Below, in pieces: positions 18,024-26,891 of a stretch of DNA of 64,000 bases; the first letter of the stretch is position 1, and every line of letters starts with the position of its first letter. Below the pieces are notes generated by a model that searched no databases, was not told where the DNA came from, and saw only the letters and a list, made by a program, of their open reading frames with translations. The DNA comes from JBFMAI01 sp040755725 (GTDB lineage: Bacteria > Planctomycetota > Phycisphaerae > UBA1845 > Fen-1342): NCBI GenBank assembly GCA_040755725.1, contig JBFMAI010000008.1:102919-166918 (forward strand), in the 5' to 3' direction. A program made the position numbers and the translations under genes.

Positions 18024-19274
18024 ATGCCCAAGAGGATCGTACGCGACCTGAACGTCCGTGGTCGGCGCGTGCTCATTCGTGCCGACCTCAACGTCCCCCT
18101 CGACAAGAGCCAACTCGTCACGGACGACCGCCGGATTCGGATGTTCTTGCCGACACTCCAATACGTACTGGACCACGGCGGGCGGGCGATCGTGATGAGC
18201 CACCTGGGCCGCCCGGTCGGCGACCCGGCCCAGGACGGCAAGTACTCGCTCAAGCCGGTCGCGGGCCGGCTGGGCGAACTCCTGGGCAAGCCGGTCCAGT
18301 TCGTGTCGGCCTGCGTCGGCCCGACGGTGGCGGAAGCGGTCGGCCGGCTGCGTGACGGCGATACGCTGCTCATCGAAAACGTCCGCTTCCACGCCGCCGA
18401 GACGATCATCGACCAGGCCAAGAAGAATCCGGACAAGAAGCTGACGCCGCAACAAGACGCGCTGCGGAAGGAGTTCGCCAAAGGGTTGGCGGCGCACGGG
18501 GAGATGTACGTCAACGACGCTTTCGGCACGTGCCATCGCAAGCACGTCAGCATGTACGACGTACCGGCGTTGCTGCCGGCGGGGACGCGGGTGATGGGGT
18601 TCCTGGTCGAGAAAGAGCTGAAATACCTGGGCGAAGCGCTGCGGTCCCCCAAGCGCCCGTTCATCGCGGTGCTGGGCGGGGCCAAGGTGAGCGACAAGAT
18701 CGGCGTCATCAAGAACCTGTTGGGGCAGGTGGACGGGATCCTGATCGGGGGGGCGATGATGTTTACGTTCTGGGCGGCCAAGGGGCTCAAGGTCGGCAAG
18801 AGCCTGTGTGAGCACGACAAGCTCGACCTCGCGCGGGAAATCCTCGAGCAGGCGGGGCCGAAGCTATGGCTGCCGGCGGACGCGGTCGCCGCCGCCGAGC
18901 TGCGCGAGGGGGTGAAGACGAAGGTCGTGGCCGGTGAAATCCCCGATGATCTGATGGGCCTGGATGTCGGCCCCAAGACGCTGGAAGCCTTCGGGCGGCT
19001 GATCGGCACGGCGGGCACGGTGGTCTGGAACGGGCCGCTGGGTGCGTTCGAGACGCCCCCGTTCGAAGCCGGCACGTTCGCCTTGGCCCGCCTGGTGGCG
19101 GAAGCGACCGACCGCGGCGCGGTGACGGTCATCGGCGGGGGGGACAGTGCGGCGGCGGTGGAGCAGGCCGGGCTCGCGGAGCGCGTGACACACATCAGCA
19201 CCGGCGGCGGGGCGTCGCTGGAGTACCTGGAGGGCAAGGCGTTCGGACCGGTGGACATCCTGGACGACGCCTAG
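18024..19274 (+). CDS. pgk: Phosphoglycerate kinase
   Basis: 416 residues. Motifs include VLIRADLNVPLD, AIVMSHLGRPVG, LLIENVRFH, VNDAFGTCHRKH, FIAVLGGAKVSDKI and the nucleotide-site GGGDSAAAVEQAG. It makes ATP from 1,3-bisphosphoglycerate. The ATG at 18024 follows AGGTGAGG closely; an in-frame ATG at 17991 falls inside the hairpin and adds nothing conserved. The stop TAG is followed within 9 bases by the rpe start. Confidence 0.98.
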   Translation: MPKRIVRDLNVRGRRVLIRADLNVPLDKSQLVTDDRRIRMFLPTLQYVLDHGGRAIVMSHLGRPVGDPAQDGKYSLKPVAGRLGELLGKPVQFVSACVGPTVAEAVGRLRDGDTLLIENVRFHAAETIIDQAKKNPDKKLTPQQDALRKEFAKGLAAHGEMYVNDAFGTCHRKHVSMYDVPALLPAGTRVMGFLVEKELKYLGEALRSPKRPFIAVLGGAKVSDKIGVIKNLLGQVDGILIGGAMMFTFWAAKGLKVGKSLCEHDKLDLAREILEQAGPKLWLPADAVAAAELREGVKTKVVAGEIPDDLMGLDVGPKTLEAFGRLIGTAGTVVWNGPLGAFETPPFEAGTFALARLVAEATDRGAVTVIGGGDSAAAVEQAGLAERVTHISTGGGASLEYLEGKAFGPVDILDDA

Positions 19275-19282
19275 TGGAAGCC

Positions 19283-19972
19283 ATGCCGAGCTTGCGTCCA
19301 ATCCGTATCGCGCCGTCCGTGCTGGACGCGGACTTCGGACGGCTGGCGGAGCAGATCGCCGCCGTCGAGGCGGCCGGTGCCGACCTGCTGCACCTGGACG
19401 TGATGGACGGCCATTTCGTGCCCAACTTGTCGCTGGGGGTGCCGGTGGTGGCGGGGATCGCGCGGCACACGCGGATGTTCCTCGACACGCATCTGATGAT
19501 CGCCGATCCGGCCAAGTACACCCCGGCCTTCGTCGACGCCGGCGCGTCGAGCATCACGTTCCATATCGAAGCGGTGAAGCAGCCGCGGGAACTTATTCGC
19601 CAGATTCGTGACCTGGGCGTGAAGGTCGGCGTGTCGCTCAACCCCGGCACCGCGGCCGAGGAAGTGCTCGAGCTGCTCGACGAGATCGACATCGTGCTGG
19701 TGATGAGCGTGTGGCCGGGTTTCGGCGGGCAGAAGTTCATCGCCGACGTGCGGCCCAAGATCGCCGTGCTGGCCGAGCAATTGCGGGACGACCAGTGGCT
19801 GGAGGTGGACGGCGGCATCAACGCGGAAACCGCGGCGCAGGCGGTCCACGCCGGGGCCGACACGCTGGTGGCGGGGTCCGCGATCTTCGCGGCGGACGAC
19901 CCCGGGGCGGCCGTGCGGCGCCTGCGGGCGGCGGCCGAGGCGGCGCGGGCCGAGGCGGAGCAGCGGGCATGA
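19283..19972 (+). CDS. rpe: Ribulose-phosphate 3-epimerase
   Basis: 229 residues, TIM barrel. Motifs: IAPSVLDADFGRL, LHLDVMDGHFVPN, DTHLMIADPAKY, VLVMSVWPGFGGQKFI and LEVDGGINAETA. It interconverts ribulose-5-phosphate and xylulose-5-phosphate. The ATG at 19283 is preferred; a GTG at 19274 overlapping the pgk stop would add MEA. Its own stop overlaps the start of the next gene (ATGA). Confidence 0.96.
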   Translation: MPSLRPIRIAPSVLDADFGRLAEQIAAVEAAGADLLHLDVMDGHFVPNLSLGVPVVAGIARHTRMFLDTHLMIADPAKYTPAFVDAGASSITFHIEAVKQPRELIRQIRDLGVKVGVSLNPGTAAEEVLELLDEIDIVLVMSVWPGFGGQKFIADVRPKIAVLAEQLRDDQWLEVDGGINAETAAQAVHAGADTLVAGSAIFAADDPGAAVRRLRAAAEAARAEAEQRA

Positions 19973-20547
19973 AGGTCGCGCTGATACCCTGTGGCCAGAC
20001 CGAGTGGCAGGCCGACGGTCGCCTGCTGGGGCGTGTCGAGCTGCCGCTGTCGCCGCAGGGGCTGGAGCAATGCGCGGCGTGGGTCCGGCGTCTGCAAGGT
20101 TGCGGCTTGGAGTGCCTCCTGCACGCCCCGGACGAGTTGGCGTCGCAAACGGCGTCCTTGCTGGCGCGCGGTCTGTCGGTGCCGACCAAGGCGGTGGATG
20201 ATCTGGTCGAGGTGGACATCGGGCTGTGGGCGGGGCTGACCGAAGCGCAGCTCAAGGCCCGCTTCGCTTCGGCCCATCGCCAGTTGCGCGAGGCCCCGCT
20301 GAATGTGAGCTCCCCGGGAGGCGAGAGCTTCGGCGAGGCGGCCGAACGTCTGCTCGCGTGCATCCGCAAGCAGGTGCGCCGGAACGGGAAGGTGGCGGTG
20401 GGAGTCGTCGTGCGCCCGCTGAGCTATGCTCTGATACGCTGCGCGATCGAGCCGTCGGAGCCGGCGACGTTCTGGGAGACGGCGCGCAACGCCGCCGAGC
20501 CGGTGCTGCTCGACTGGCCGGCGCCCCACCGTAAGCCCGTGGCTTAG
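19969..20547 (+). CDS. Histidine-phosphatase-fold protein lacking the catalytic residues
   Basis: 192 residues with the outline of the phosphoglycerate mutase/histidine phosphatase superfamily, including the late VEVDIGLWAGLTEAQLK and GGESFGEAAERLL segments. The catalytic RHG becomes PCG (LIPCGQTEW), so both the Arg and the phospho-accepting His are lost. The usual S-x-x-x-R-A-x-x-TA motif reads APDELASQTA without the Arg. The second catalytic His region (normally V-S-H-G) reads VVVRPLSYALIR. It is therefore probably not a phosphatase and may bind phosphosugars or regulate. It overlaps rpe by 4 bases, placing it in the glycolytic/pentose cluster. Confidence 0.8.
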   Translation: MKVALIPCGQTEWQADGRLLGRVELPLSPQGLEQCAAWVRRLQGCGLECLLHAPDELASQTASLLARGLSVPTKAVDDLVEVDIGLWAGLTEAQLKARFASAHRQLREAPLNVSSPGGESFGEAAERLLACIRKQVRRNGKVAVGVVVRPLSYALIRCAIEPSEPATFWETARNAAEPVLLDWPAPHRKPVA

Positions 20548-20564
20548 CTCACGTTGTTCACTGA

Positions 20565-20700
20565 GGAGCCGCCGAGGCGCAAAGAGCGCTGAGAACGCCG
20601 AGGGAAGATGAGAGTGATGACGATGGCGGCCTGCGGTGGCGCATCGGCGGTCTGCCCTCTGTTCTCTGCGGCCGCGGCGGCGCTCGGCGTCACCGCGGGG
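20565..20700. repeat. Inverted pair of dispersed repeat units
   Basis: The left unit (GAGGCGCAAAGAGCGCTGAG, then AACGCCGAGG) and the right unit around 20655-20698 (TCTGTTCTCTGCG and CGGCGTCACCGCGG) are imperfect reverse complements. Similar text is, from memory, common as a dispersed intergenic repeat in large bacterial genomes. It fills most of the 214-base gap before accD; no gene is seen there. Confidence 0.5.
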
Positions 20701-20761
20701 AGTATTCCGGGTCAGGGCCGGCCGCGCTGACGAATGACCAGGCCCCCCGGGGCCGGGAGCG

Positions 20762-21589
20762 ATGATGGCCGAGAGCACGAGTCCAATGCGGCGTCACGTG
20801 GAGGTGCCCGAGGGGCTGTGGATCCGGTGCATCCAGTGTGGCGCGATGGTCTATCGCCGTATCCTCGAAGAGCAGTTGCACGTCTGCCCGGAATGCGACC
20901 ACCACTACCGCGTGAGCGCGCGGACGCGCATCAATCAACTGAACGACCCCGGCACGTTCGAGGAGTTTTTGCCGGACCTCGAATCCACCGACCCGCTCCG
21001 GTTCACCGACCGCATGGGCTACCGCGAGCGGCTGAAAAAAGCCAAGGCCCAGACGGGCGAGACCGAGGCGATTGTCGTCGGTAAAGGGTTCATCAAAGGG
21101 CGACCGCTGATTATGGGGGTGATGAACCCCGACTTCATCATGGGTTCGATGGGCGCCGTCGTGGGGGAGAAGGTGGCCGCCGCCGCCGAACGGGCCCTCA
21201 ACGAGAACCTCCCCCTGCTGATGGTCACGTGCAGCGGGGGAGCGCGGATGATGGAGGGAATGGTGTCGCTGACGCAGATGGCCAAGACGTCGGCGGCGAT
21301 CGCCAAGTTCGATGACGCCGGCGGGTTGTACATCGTGGTGATGACCGATCCCACGACGGCGGGGGTGGCGGCGAGCTTCGCGTTCCTGGGTGACGTGACG
21401 CTGGCCGAGCCGGGGGCGCAGATCGGCTTTGCCGGGCCGCGCGTGATCGCCAACACGATCAAGACCACGCTCCCGGAGGGCTTTCAGAAGGCGGAGTTCA
21501 TGCTCGAACACGGCTTCGTGGACCGCATCGTTCACCGGCGTGACCTGCGCCGTGAAATCGCCCGCCTGATCGACTTCTGCAACAAGTAG
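20762..21589 (+). CDS. accD: Acetyl-CoA carboxylase, carboxyltransferase beta subunit
   Basis: 275 residues. The N-terminal zinc ribbon has CIQC and CPEC pairs. The carboxyltransferase part shows LMVTCSGGARMMEGM, SLTQMAKTSAAI, TTAGVAASFAFLGDV, AEPGAQIGFAGPRVI and LPEGFQKAEFMLEHGFVD. It transfers CO2 from carboxybiotin to acetyl-CoA with AccA (not in the window). Two adjacent ATGs exist at 20762 and 20765; GGGAG lies 2 or 5 bases upstream, which favours 20765. Confidence 0.97.
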   Translation: MMAESTSPMRRHVEVPEGLWIRCIQCGAMVYRRILEEQLHVCPECDHHYRVSARTRINQLNDPGTFEEFLPDLESTDPLRFTDRMGYRERLKKAKAQTGETEAIVVGKGFIKGRPLIMGVMNPDFIMGSMGAVVGEKVAAAAERALNENLPLLMVTCSGGARMMEGMVSLTQMAKTSAAIAKFDDAGGLYIVVMTDPTTAGVAASFAFLGDVTLAEPGAQIGFAGPRVIANTIKTTLPEGFQKAEFMLEHGFVDRIVHRRDLRREIARLIDFCNK

Positions 21590-21598
21590 GGGCCGTGT

Positions 21599-21976
21599 GT
21601 GGCGTCGATCATCACGTGGGAGTGGTTCGTCGGCGAGCTGCAACGGCCGCTGGTGCTGTTCGGCTTCGCGGCCCAGTTCGTCTTCTTCCTGCGGTTCGCC
21701 GTCCAGTGGTTCGCGTCGGAGCGGGCCGGCCGTAGCCATATCCCCATCGCGTTCTGGTACCTGAGCCTCCTCGGCGGGCTGATGACGTTCGTGTACGCCC
21801 TGCTGGAGCGAAACCTCGTCTTCATGACGGCCCAAGCCCTGGGTTGCCTGATCTACGTCCGCAACCTGATGCTCATCTACCGCCGCCGCTTCCGCGCCCG
21901 CGACGCCCGCCGCCAGCGTGCGCTGATTTCCAACGGCGAAAGCCTCGACGAGGTGTCCCCGCCGCCGCCCGCGTAG
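21599..21976 (+). CDS. Stand-alone lipid-A-disaccharide-synthase N-terminal-like membrane protein
   Basis: 125 residues with three hydrophobic segments. The text LFGFAAQFVFFLRFAVQWF, then SHIPIAFWYLSLLGG and GCLIYVRNLMLIYRRR fits the LAB_N domain seen at the N-terminus of some lipid-A-disaccharide synthases and as small free-standing membrane proteins. Its role in lipid or glycan export is inferred only. It begins with GTG 10 bases after the accD stop, so the two are probably co-transcribed. Confidence 0.75.
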   Translation: MASIITWEWFVGELQRPLVLFGFAAQFVFFLRFAVQWFASERAGRSHIPIAFWYLSLLGGLMTFVYALLERNLVFMTAQALGCLIYVRNLMLIYRRRFRARDARRQRALISNGESLDEVSPPPPA

Positions 21977-22194
21977 TTGCGGAAACTATCTACGACTCTC
22001 CTCCCTTCCAGAAGGGGTTGGGGGAGGGTCGGAGTCCTCGCCCCGCGCCGGGGTCTTAGTTGTCCAGGGTTGGAACGGAGCGACCATCAGAACCCCGCAC
22101 GCCAGTGCGGGCACGAGCCGCCCGCCCCGCGCGTGGTGGGTTCTGCCGGTGGTTCCAACTCGCTTCGTAATGGCCCTCACTCACTGTCGCGCCG
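21977..22194. repeat. Intergenic region built of two dispersed repeat families
   Basis: A GGGAGGG-type hairpin unit (21997-22034; CTCCCTTCC paired with GGGGTTGGGGGAGGG) is followed by a minus-strand copy of another unit (about 22063-22157; CAGAACCCACCACGC to GCGGGGTTCTGATGG). The first family recurs near 27376, 46177 and 57060; the second recurs near 44884. No gene is seen here. Confidence 0.7.
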
Positions 22195-23595
22195 TCAGGG
22201 CCTCCCCACCAAACGTGCGATCTCCCCGGCATCCGTCGGCAGGTCGCCGGTGAGCACTTCCGGGCCGGCGGCGTCGCGCACGCAGATCGTCTGCTCGACG
22301 CGGATACCACCGAAACGGTCCGCCAGCAGCCTGTCCACCTTGGACCGATTGACCACATCGACCAGCGGCCGGACCAGCTCGTCGCACGCCCACACCGCCG
22401 GCGTCAGATACAGGCCGGGTTCGATGGTGACGCACATGCCGGGCGCGAGGTCGCGGTCCATGCGCAGGAACTTGTCGCCGAAGCCCGGCCGCCGCGTCCG
22501 TCCCGGGGCGTAGCCCGCCAGGTCACCGAAGTCCTCCATGTCATGCACGTCGAGCCCGATCAGGTGGCCGACGCCGTGGGTGAAGAACAGCGTGTGCGCC
22601 CGGCGTTCGAGCAGCTCGGCCGGCTCCCCGCGGAGCAGGCCGGCTTCGACCAGACCTTCGCAAATCACCCGGGCGGCCAGGTCGTGGACGTCGCGATAGC
22701 GTCGGCCGGGGACGCAGGCGGCCACGGCCTCCCGGCACGCCCGCGCGACGGTGTCGTAGAGCGGCCGCTGAATACGCGACCACTTGCCGCCCACGGGCAC
22801 CGTGCGCGTGATGTCGCTGGCGTACCCACCCGGTTCCTCCGCCCCCGCGTCAATCAGCAGCAGCGCTCCGGGATCCAGCGCGTTGACGTACGCCTGGCTG
22901 TGCAGCACCTCGCCGCGGACCGTGATGATCGGCGTGAACGACGGTTGGCAGTCGCTCGCCACGAGCACCGCATGGTACGCGGCGGCGACAGCGCTTTCAC
23001 GCTGACCCGGCCGCGCGGCCGCCAGCGCGGCGCGGTGGCCCTCCACCGAGACGCGGGCGGCCCGGCGCATCGCCGCCAACTCGTGCTCGTCCTTGATCAA
23101 TCGCTGCTGAACGACGGCCAGAAGCTCGACCGGCGTGGCCTCGTGGAGGCCAAGCTGCCGGACCGTGTCCAGTGTCTGAAGCGCCGGCGGGGCGATGCAA
23201 GCGGCTGCGCGGCCGGCCAGGAGCGCGGCCAGTTTGTCCGGCGTGGCCAATCGTTGGCGATCCACGCCGGCCGCCGACGCCAGCACGTCATCGTCCGGCT
23301 GCAGCCCCATCCACACCGCGTCGTCGGGGGTCTGGACGCCGCGCAGCAGGGTGCAGCCCGCGTCGCCGTCGCTGCCGGGCTCGATCAGCCACGCGGCGTG
23401 TTCGAGCGGCGGCCCGCCGAAGTAAAGGTACGTGCTGCCCGCCCGAAACGGGTGCGTGTTGGCGGGGTAGTTCCGGGCGGGCGCGTGGCCGGCGAAGATC
23501 ACCAGCGGGCGCGTGAGCGCCGCGGCGAGCTTGGCGCGGCGTTGGCGATACACTTCCGGCGGCGCGACCATTCCTGGGAGCGACTCGTGCGACAT
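22195..23595 (-). CDS. M24B metallopeptidase (Xaa-Pro aminopeptidase type)
   Basis: 466 residues. An N-terminal creatinase-like domain (NTHPFRAGSTYLYFGG) precedes the pita-bread catalytic domain. The metal ligands are visible in order: LLIDAGAEEPGGYASDITRT (two Asp), FFTHGVGHLIGLDVHD (His), VTIEPGLYL (Glu) and GIRVEQTICV (Glu). It removes N-terminal residues preceding proline and probably acts in the cytoplasm. AAGGAG lies 9 bases upstream of the ATG. It is convergent with the accD unit across a repeat-filled gap. Confidence 0.93.
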   Translation of the reverse strand: MSHESLPGMVAPPEVYRQRRAKLAAALTRPLVIFAGHAPARNYPANTHPFRAGSTYLYFGGPPLEHAAWLIEPGSDGDAGCTLLRGVQTPDDAVWMGLQPDDDVLASAAGVDRQRLATPDKLAALLAGRAAACIAPPALQTLDTVRQLGLHEATPVELLAVVQQRLIKDEHELAAMRRAARVSVEGHRAALAAARPGQRESAVAAAYHAVLVASDCQPSFTPIITVRGEVLHSQAYVNALDPGALLLIDAGAEEPGGYASDITRTVPVGGKWSRIQRPLYDTVARACREAVAACVPGRRYRDVHDLAARVICEGLVEAGLLRGEPAELLERRAHTLFFTHGVGHLIGLDVHDMEDFGDLAGYAPGRTRRPGFGDKFLRMDRDLAPGMCVTIEPGLYLTPAVWACDELVRPLVDVVNRSKVDRLLADRFGGIRVEQTICVRDAAGPEVLTGDLPTDAGEIARLVGRP

Positions 23596-23820
23596 CGTGG
23601 GAACTCCTTGGGGCGCCGATTGTAGCCGACCGGCTTACGAAGCGAGAGCGGCAGGCAGGCACGCCGGACGGTCACTGCCGCAGTTGATGTTGGAGCCGGC
23701 GCGGATTTCGATTGACCGGAACCACCGCGACCGCTAATGTGCATTGAGGATGCGAGGGGTCCCCGGGGCGGTTTCTGACCCGCGGGCCAAGTCCAAACCG
23801 AGAGGATGAGGAGGTCTGCA

Positions 23821-24468
23821 ATGCGCGCGCCAAGACTGCTGGGAGTGGTCGGATTCTGTCTCGGGGCATTGAGCCCGCTGGCTCGGGCTGATTTCTACAC
23901 CGGCTTCGAGCCGCCGAAGTATGAGCCCGGCATCGTGCAAGGTCAGCATGGCTGGATGGGCAACGCTGAGGTGGTCACGGCCCCACACCCCGTGATCCAG
24001 ACGCAATCGCTGAAGCAGGACAAGGGGGCACTGCGACAGGTTGACCCGCCGATCGACGTCACGCGCGTGGAATGGCACTGGTACTTCGACGGCAACACTT
24101 ACGTTCCCGCAGGGCCATCCCAGTTGTTCGGAACATCGGTGTTCGCTCTGGCCCGCCGGGGCGACAGCCACCTCTGGTTCGATAGCGGCCACGGAGGGAT
24201 AGACCTTGGCTTCGACATGCCCTGGGACCGGTGGGTGCCCTTCCGCGTGGAGATCAACCCGGCAACTTACGACGCCATGCTGTATATGGATGGCGTTCCC
24301 ATTTACGGGTTCGAGGCCGAACTCGGAAACCAAGTTGTCGCGCTGATCGCGGGTGGTGCCAACGGTTTCGAAAACACGATGTACTTGGACGAAATCCGTC
24401 TTGTTCCCGAGCCGGCGGGGATCCTGTTGGCTGCGGTCGGAGCGGTGGCGGCGTGCCGCAGACGCTAG
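23821..24468 (+). CDS. Secreted PEP-CTERM-tailed protein of unknown function
   Basis: 215 residues. It has an N-terminal signal peptide (MRAPRLLGVVGFCLGALSPL, cleavage near ARA). The body is probably beta-rich and resembles concanavalin-like lectin or LamG sandwiches (YTGFEPPKYEPG, VEWHWYFDGNTYV, DRWVPFRVEINPATYDAMLY). The C-terminus has the sorting signal VPEPAGILLAAVGAVAA plus CRRR, processed by an exosortase in other bacteria. AGGAGG lies 6 bases before the chosen ATG. Confidence 0.85.
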   Translation: MRAPRLLGVVGFCLGALSPLARADFYTGFEPPKYEPGIVQGQHGWMGNAEVVTAPHPVIQTQSLKQDKGALRQVDPPIDVTRVEWHWYFDGNTYVPAGPSQLFGTSVFALARRGDSHLWFDSGHGGIDLGFDMPWDRWVPFRVEINPATYDAMLYMDGVPIYGFEAELGNQVVALIAGGANGFENTMYLDEIRLVPEPAGILLAAVGAVAACRRR

Positions 24469-24534
24469 CAGCGTGCGGTGAAACTCGGCGCAGCGTCCCG
24501 CGCGGCGCCATGCGAGCCGATCGGCCGGCCAGAC

Positions 24535-26238
24535 TTACAAGCGCCCGTGCCGCAGAATCGAGACCAGGAGCATCAGCCCGAGGGCCCCCGCGGTGAGGTA
24601 GCCGACCAGCCCGATCAGCGGGATGTCGCCCCACAGCAGCGGCGGAATCCGCGACTGCACGATCAGCGACGAGCCCACGATCAGCGCCGCCACGACGATG
24701 GCGAACGACACGCGGTTGGCGACGCGCTCGTGGGTCTGGAGCAGGTCCTCCAGGCCGCGGTGCTCAAAGCCGATCCGCAGGCGCCCGCGCTTCGACAGCC
24801 GCAACAGGTCCCGCACGCCCCCGGGGATTTCCCGCACCAGTTGCACGAACTCGCCGCCGGAATCCAACATTTCCCGCCACAAACGCCCCGGCCGCAGCCG
24901 GTCCAGCTTCAGCCGCCGCAGGTACGGTTCGGCAACCGCGATGACGTTCAGCTCGGGGTCGAGGCGGGTCACCAGCCGCTCGGCCGTCGCCGCGGCTTTG
25001 AGCATGGTGACCAGATCGGGCGGGATGCAGAGGCGGTGCCGCCGGGTGAGCGCCAGCAGCTCGTGCATCAGCTTGCCGAAGTCCAGCTCGGCCAGGCGGC
25101 CGGGGATGTTCAGGTCGATGAACTGGGTGAGGTCGGCCTCGATGGCCCGCGGGTCGGGCTCGTCCTCCTCGTCGTGGGTGGTGAGCCGCAGCAACGCCGC
25201 CGCCGCATGCGCCGCGTCCCGCTGGGCCACCGCGTAGACCAGGTCGGCGAAACTCTCGCGGCCGTAGCGGTCCAGCCGGCCCATCATGCCGAAGTCGAGC
25301 AGGCAGATGACGTTGTCGGGCAGCACGAACACGTTGCCGGGGTGCGGGTCGGCGTGGAAAAACCCATGCACGAAAAGCTGCTTGAGCGTGAGGTCGGTCC
25401 CGCGACGGGCGATGACCTTGGGATCGAGGCCGGCCGCGCGCAGGGCCTCCACGTCGGTCGCCGGGATCACGTCCACGTATTCGAGGGTGAGCACGCGGCG
25501 GGCCGAGGCGGCGTGGATGACCTTCGGCACGTAGACCGTCGGGTCGTCGAGGAACTGTCCGGCGAAGCGCTCCAGGTGGGCGGCCTCGGTGCGGAAGTCG
25601 AGCTCGCGTTCGATGACGCGGCCGAACTCCTCCACGATGCGGCTGGGCCGGTGCAGCCGCCACTCCTCGATGTGCTTCTCGCCGAGCATCGCCAGGTGCA
25701 GCAGGATCTCCAGGTCGACCTCGATGACGCTTTCGATCCCCGGGCGCTGCACCTTGACGACGACCTCCTCGCCGCCGAGCAGCGCCGCCCGGTGGACTTG
25801 TCCGATCGAGGCCGCCGCCAGGGGCTCGCCGTCAAAACGTTCATACACCGCGTCCACGGGGCGGCCCAGCTCTTCTTCGATGATCTGGCGGGCCTGCGCA
25901 ACGGGGAACGGGGGGACGTGCTGCTGGAGGCGGGTGAACTCGGCGATGTAATCGGGCGGCACAAGGTCCGGTCGCGTCGAGAGCACCTGGCCGAGCTTGA
26001 TGAACGTCGGGCCGAGTTCCTCGAGCGCCATGCGCACGCGCTGGGCCGTGGTCAGGCTCTCGACCTGGGCCCGCTGTTGTCGCGCGACCAGCTTGTAGCC
26101 GATTTCCAGGTACTGGGCGATACGCAGTTGTTCGACGAGCTCGCCGAAGCCGTACTTGATCAGGACGGTGAGAATCTGCCGGTAACGGTTGACGTGCCGG
26201 TAGGTGCGGGACGCGAGGCCGATCTTGCGAATGACCAT
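24535..26238 (-). CDS. AarF/UbiB-type atypical kinase
   Basis: 567 residues. ABC1/ADCK family hallmarks are complete: TFIKLGQVLSTRPDLVP (KxGQ motif), AAASIGQVHRAAL (A-rich loop), EVVVKVQRPGI (Lys), FFHADPHPGNVFVL and ICLLDFGMMGRL. Two C-terminal transmembrane helices follow (about residues 500-560), as in UbiB. The family supports quinone or lipid metabolism by an ATPase activity. The ATG at 26238 is favoured because upstream in-frame sequence to 26436 is made of dispersed repeats. The phasin-like gene lies just upstream, an arrangement I recall from other genomes. Confidence 0.92.
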   Translation of the reverse strand: MVIRKIGLASRTYRHVNRYRQILTVLIKYGFGELVEQLRIAQYLEIGYKLVARQQRAQVESLTTAQRVRMALEELGPTFIKLGQVLSTRPDLVPPDYIAEFTRLQQHVPPFPVAQARQIIEEELGRPVDAVYERFDGEPLAAASIGQVHRAALLGGEEVVVKVQRPGIESVIEVDLEILLHLAMLGEKHIEEWRLHRPSRIVEEFGRVIERELDFRTEAAHLERFAGQFLDDPTVYVPKVIHAASARRVLTLEYVDVIPATDVEALRAAGLDPKVIARRGTDLTLKQLFVHGFFHADPHPGNVFVLPDNVICLLDFGMMGRLDRYGRESFADLVYAVAQRDAAHAAAALLRLTTHDEEDEPDPRAIEADLTQFIDLNIPGRLAELDFGKLMHELLALTRRHRLCIPPDLVTMLKAAATAERLVTRLDPELNVIAVAEPYLRRLKLDRLRPGRLWREMLDSGGEFVQLVREIPGGVRDLLRLSKRGRLRIGFEHRGLEDLLQTHERVANRVSFAIVVAALIVGSSLIVQSRIPPLLWGDIPLIGLVGYLTAGALGLMLLVSILRHGRL

Positions 26239-26255
26239 GTCGCCCACCAAACACC

Positions 26256-26279
26256 GGGGAGTGCGGGCGTCTCGCCCGC
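26256..26279. repeat. GGCGTCTCGCC palindrome, copy 1
   Basis: GGGGAGTGCGGGCGTCTCGC then CCGC forms a hairpin (GCGGGCG/CGCCCGC, loop TCT). The same unit occurs inside aroK (about 28613-28636) and before asd (58233-58256). It lies 18 bases upstream of the kinase ATG. Confidence 0.75.
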
Positions 26280-26361
26280 CGCAGCGGCCGACCAAGCTCT
26301 CGACGCCATCAGCGCCGCACCGGCCACCCGGCGTAGCGGCCGGGCTCTGTACCGGCCGAAG

Positions 26362-26381
26362 CCACGGCTCAAGAGCCGTGG
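26362..26381. repeat. CCACGGCTC palindrome
   Basis: CCACGGCTCAAGAGCCGTGG is a perfect 20-base palindrome (9-bp stem with a 2-base centre). It sits in the 228-base gap between the phasin-like and AarF genes, next to the GGCGTCTCGCC element, suggesting clustered insertion of unrelated repeat types. Confidence 0.6.
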
Positions 26382-26466
26382 CACACACACGCCGGTCAAA
26401 ACCACCGCCCACGAGCCGCGGCATGTATGCGGGCATTTCGCCGGCGGCAGGGCCGGTTCCAGACGA

Positions 26467-26772
26467 CTAGGCCGGCCGGTCCGTCAATCGCTGCTCGAGC
26501 TTCTCGATCCGGGCGGTGAGCTGGGCCACGTCGTCGCGCGTCGGCAGATTGGCCTTTTCGAGGGTCTGCCGCACGACGCGCTGCACGGTGGCTTCGAGCT
26601 CCTGGCGGCCCTTCTTCGCCCGGGCCACCGCCTCATCGACGAACTCCTGGCCCTTGTCGGCGGAAAGCTGGGCCGCGTTGGCGATCTCGCGGGCCACCTG
26701 CTCAACCTTGTCCGCCGTCATCAACGTCATGCCAACCCCCGCCAGTAACGTCTTCTTGATCAGGTCGATCAC
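26467..26772 (-). CDS. Phasin-like / PHA synthesis regulator family protein
   Basis: 101 residues, helical. It starts VIDLIKKTLLAGVGMTLMTA with a short hydrophobic segment, followed by a charged helix DKVEQVAREIANAAQLSADK and a coiled-coil C-terminus DDVAQLTARIEKLEQRL. This pattern matches the small phasin-superfamily proteins often encoded beside AarF/UbiB kinases. The start is GTG with a perfect AAGGAGGT 6 bases upstream. Whether it binds polyhydroxyalkanoate granules is unknown; no PHA synthase is in the window. Confidence 0.78.
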   Translation of the reverse strand: MIDLIKKTLLAGVGMTLMTADKVEQVAREIANAAQLSADKGQEFVDEAVARAKKGRQELEATVQRVVRQTLEKANLPTRDDVAQLTARIEKLEQRLTDRPA

Positions 26773-26891
26773 GCGTTGACCTCCTTCGTGCCCCGCGTCG
26801 GGGGGCGATTCTACCGGCCCCACGCTCGCGCAACCACCGCGCAACACACCATCACCGCAACCCCCCGGGCCGCACCGTCGCCGCTGCGCGT

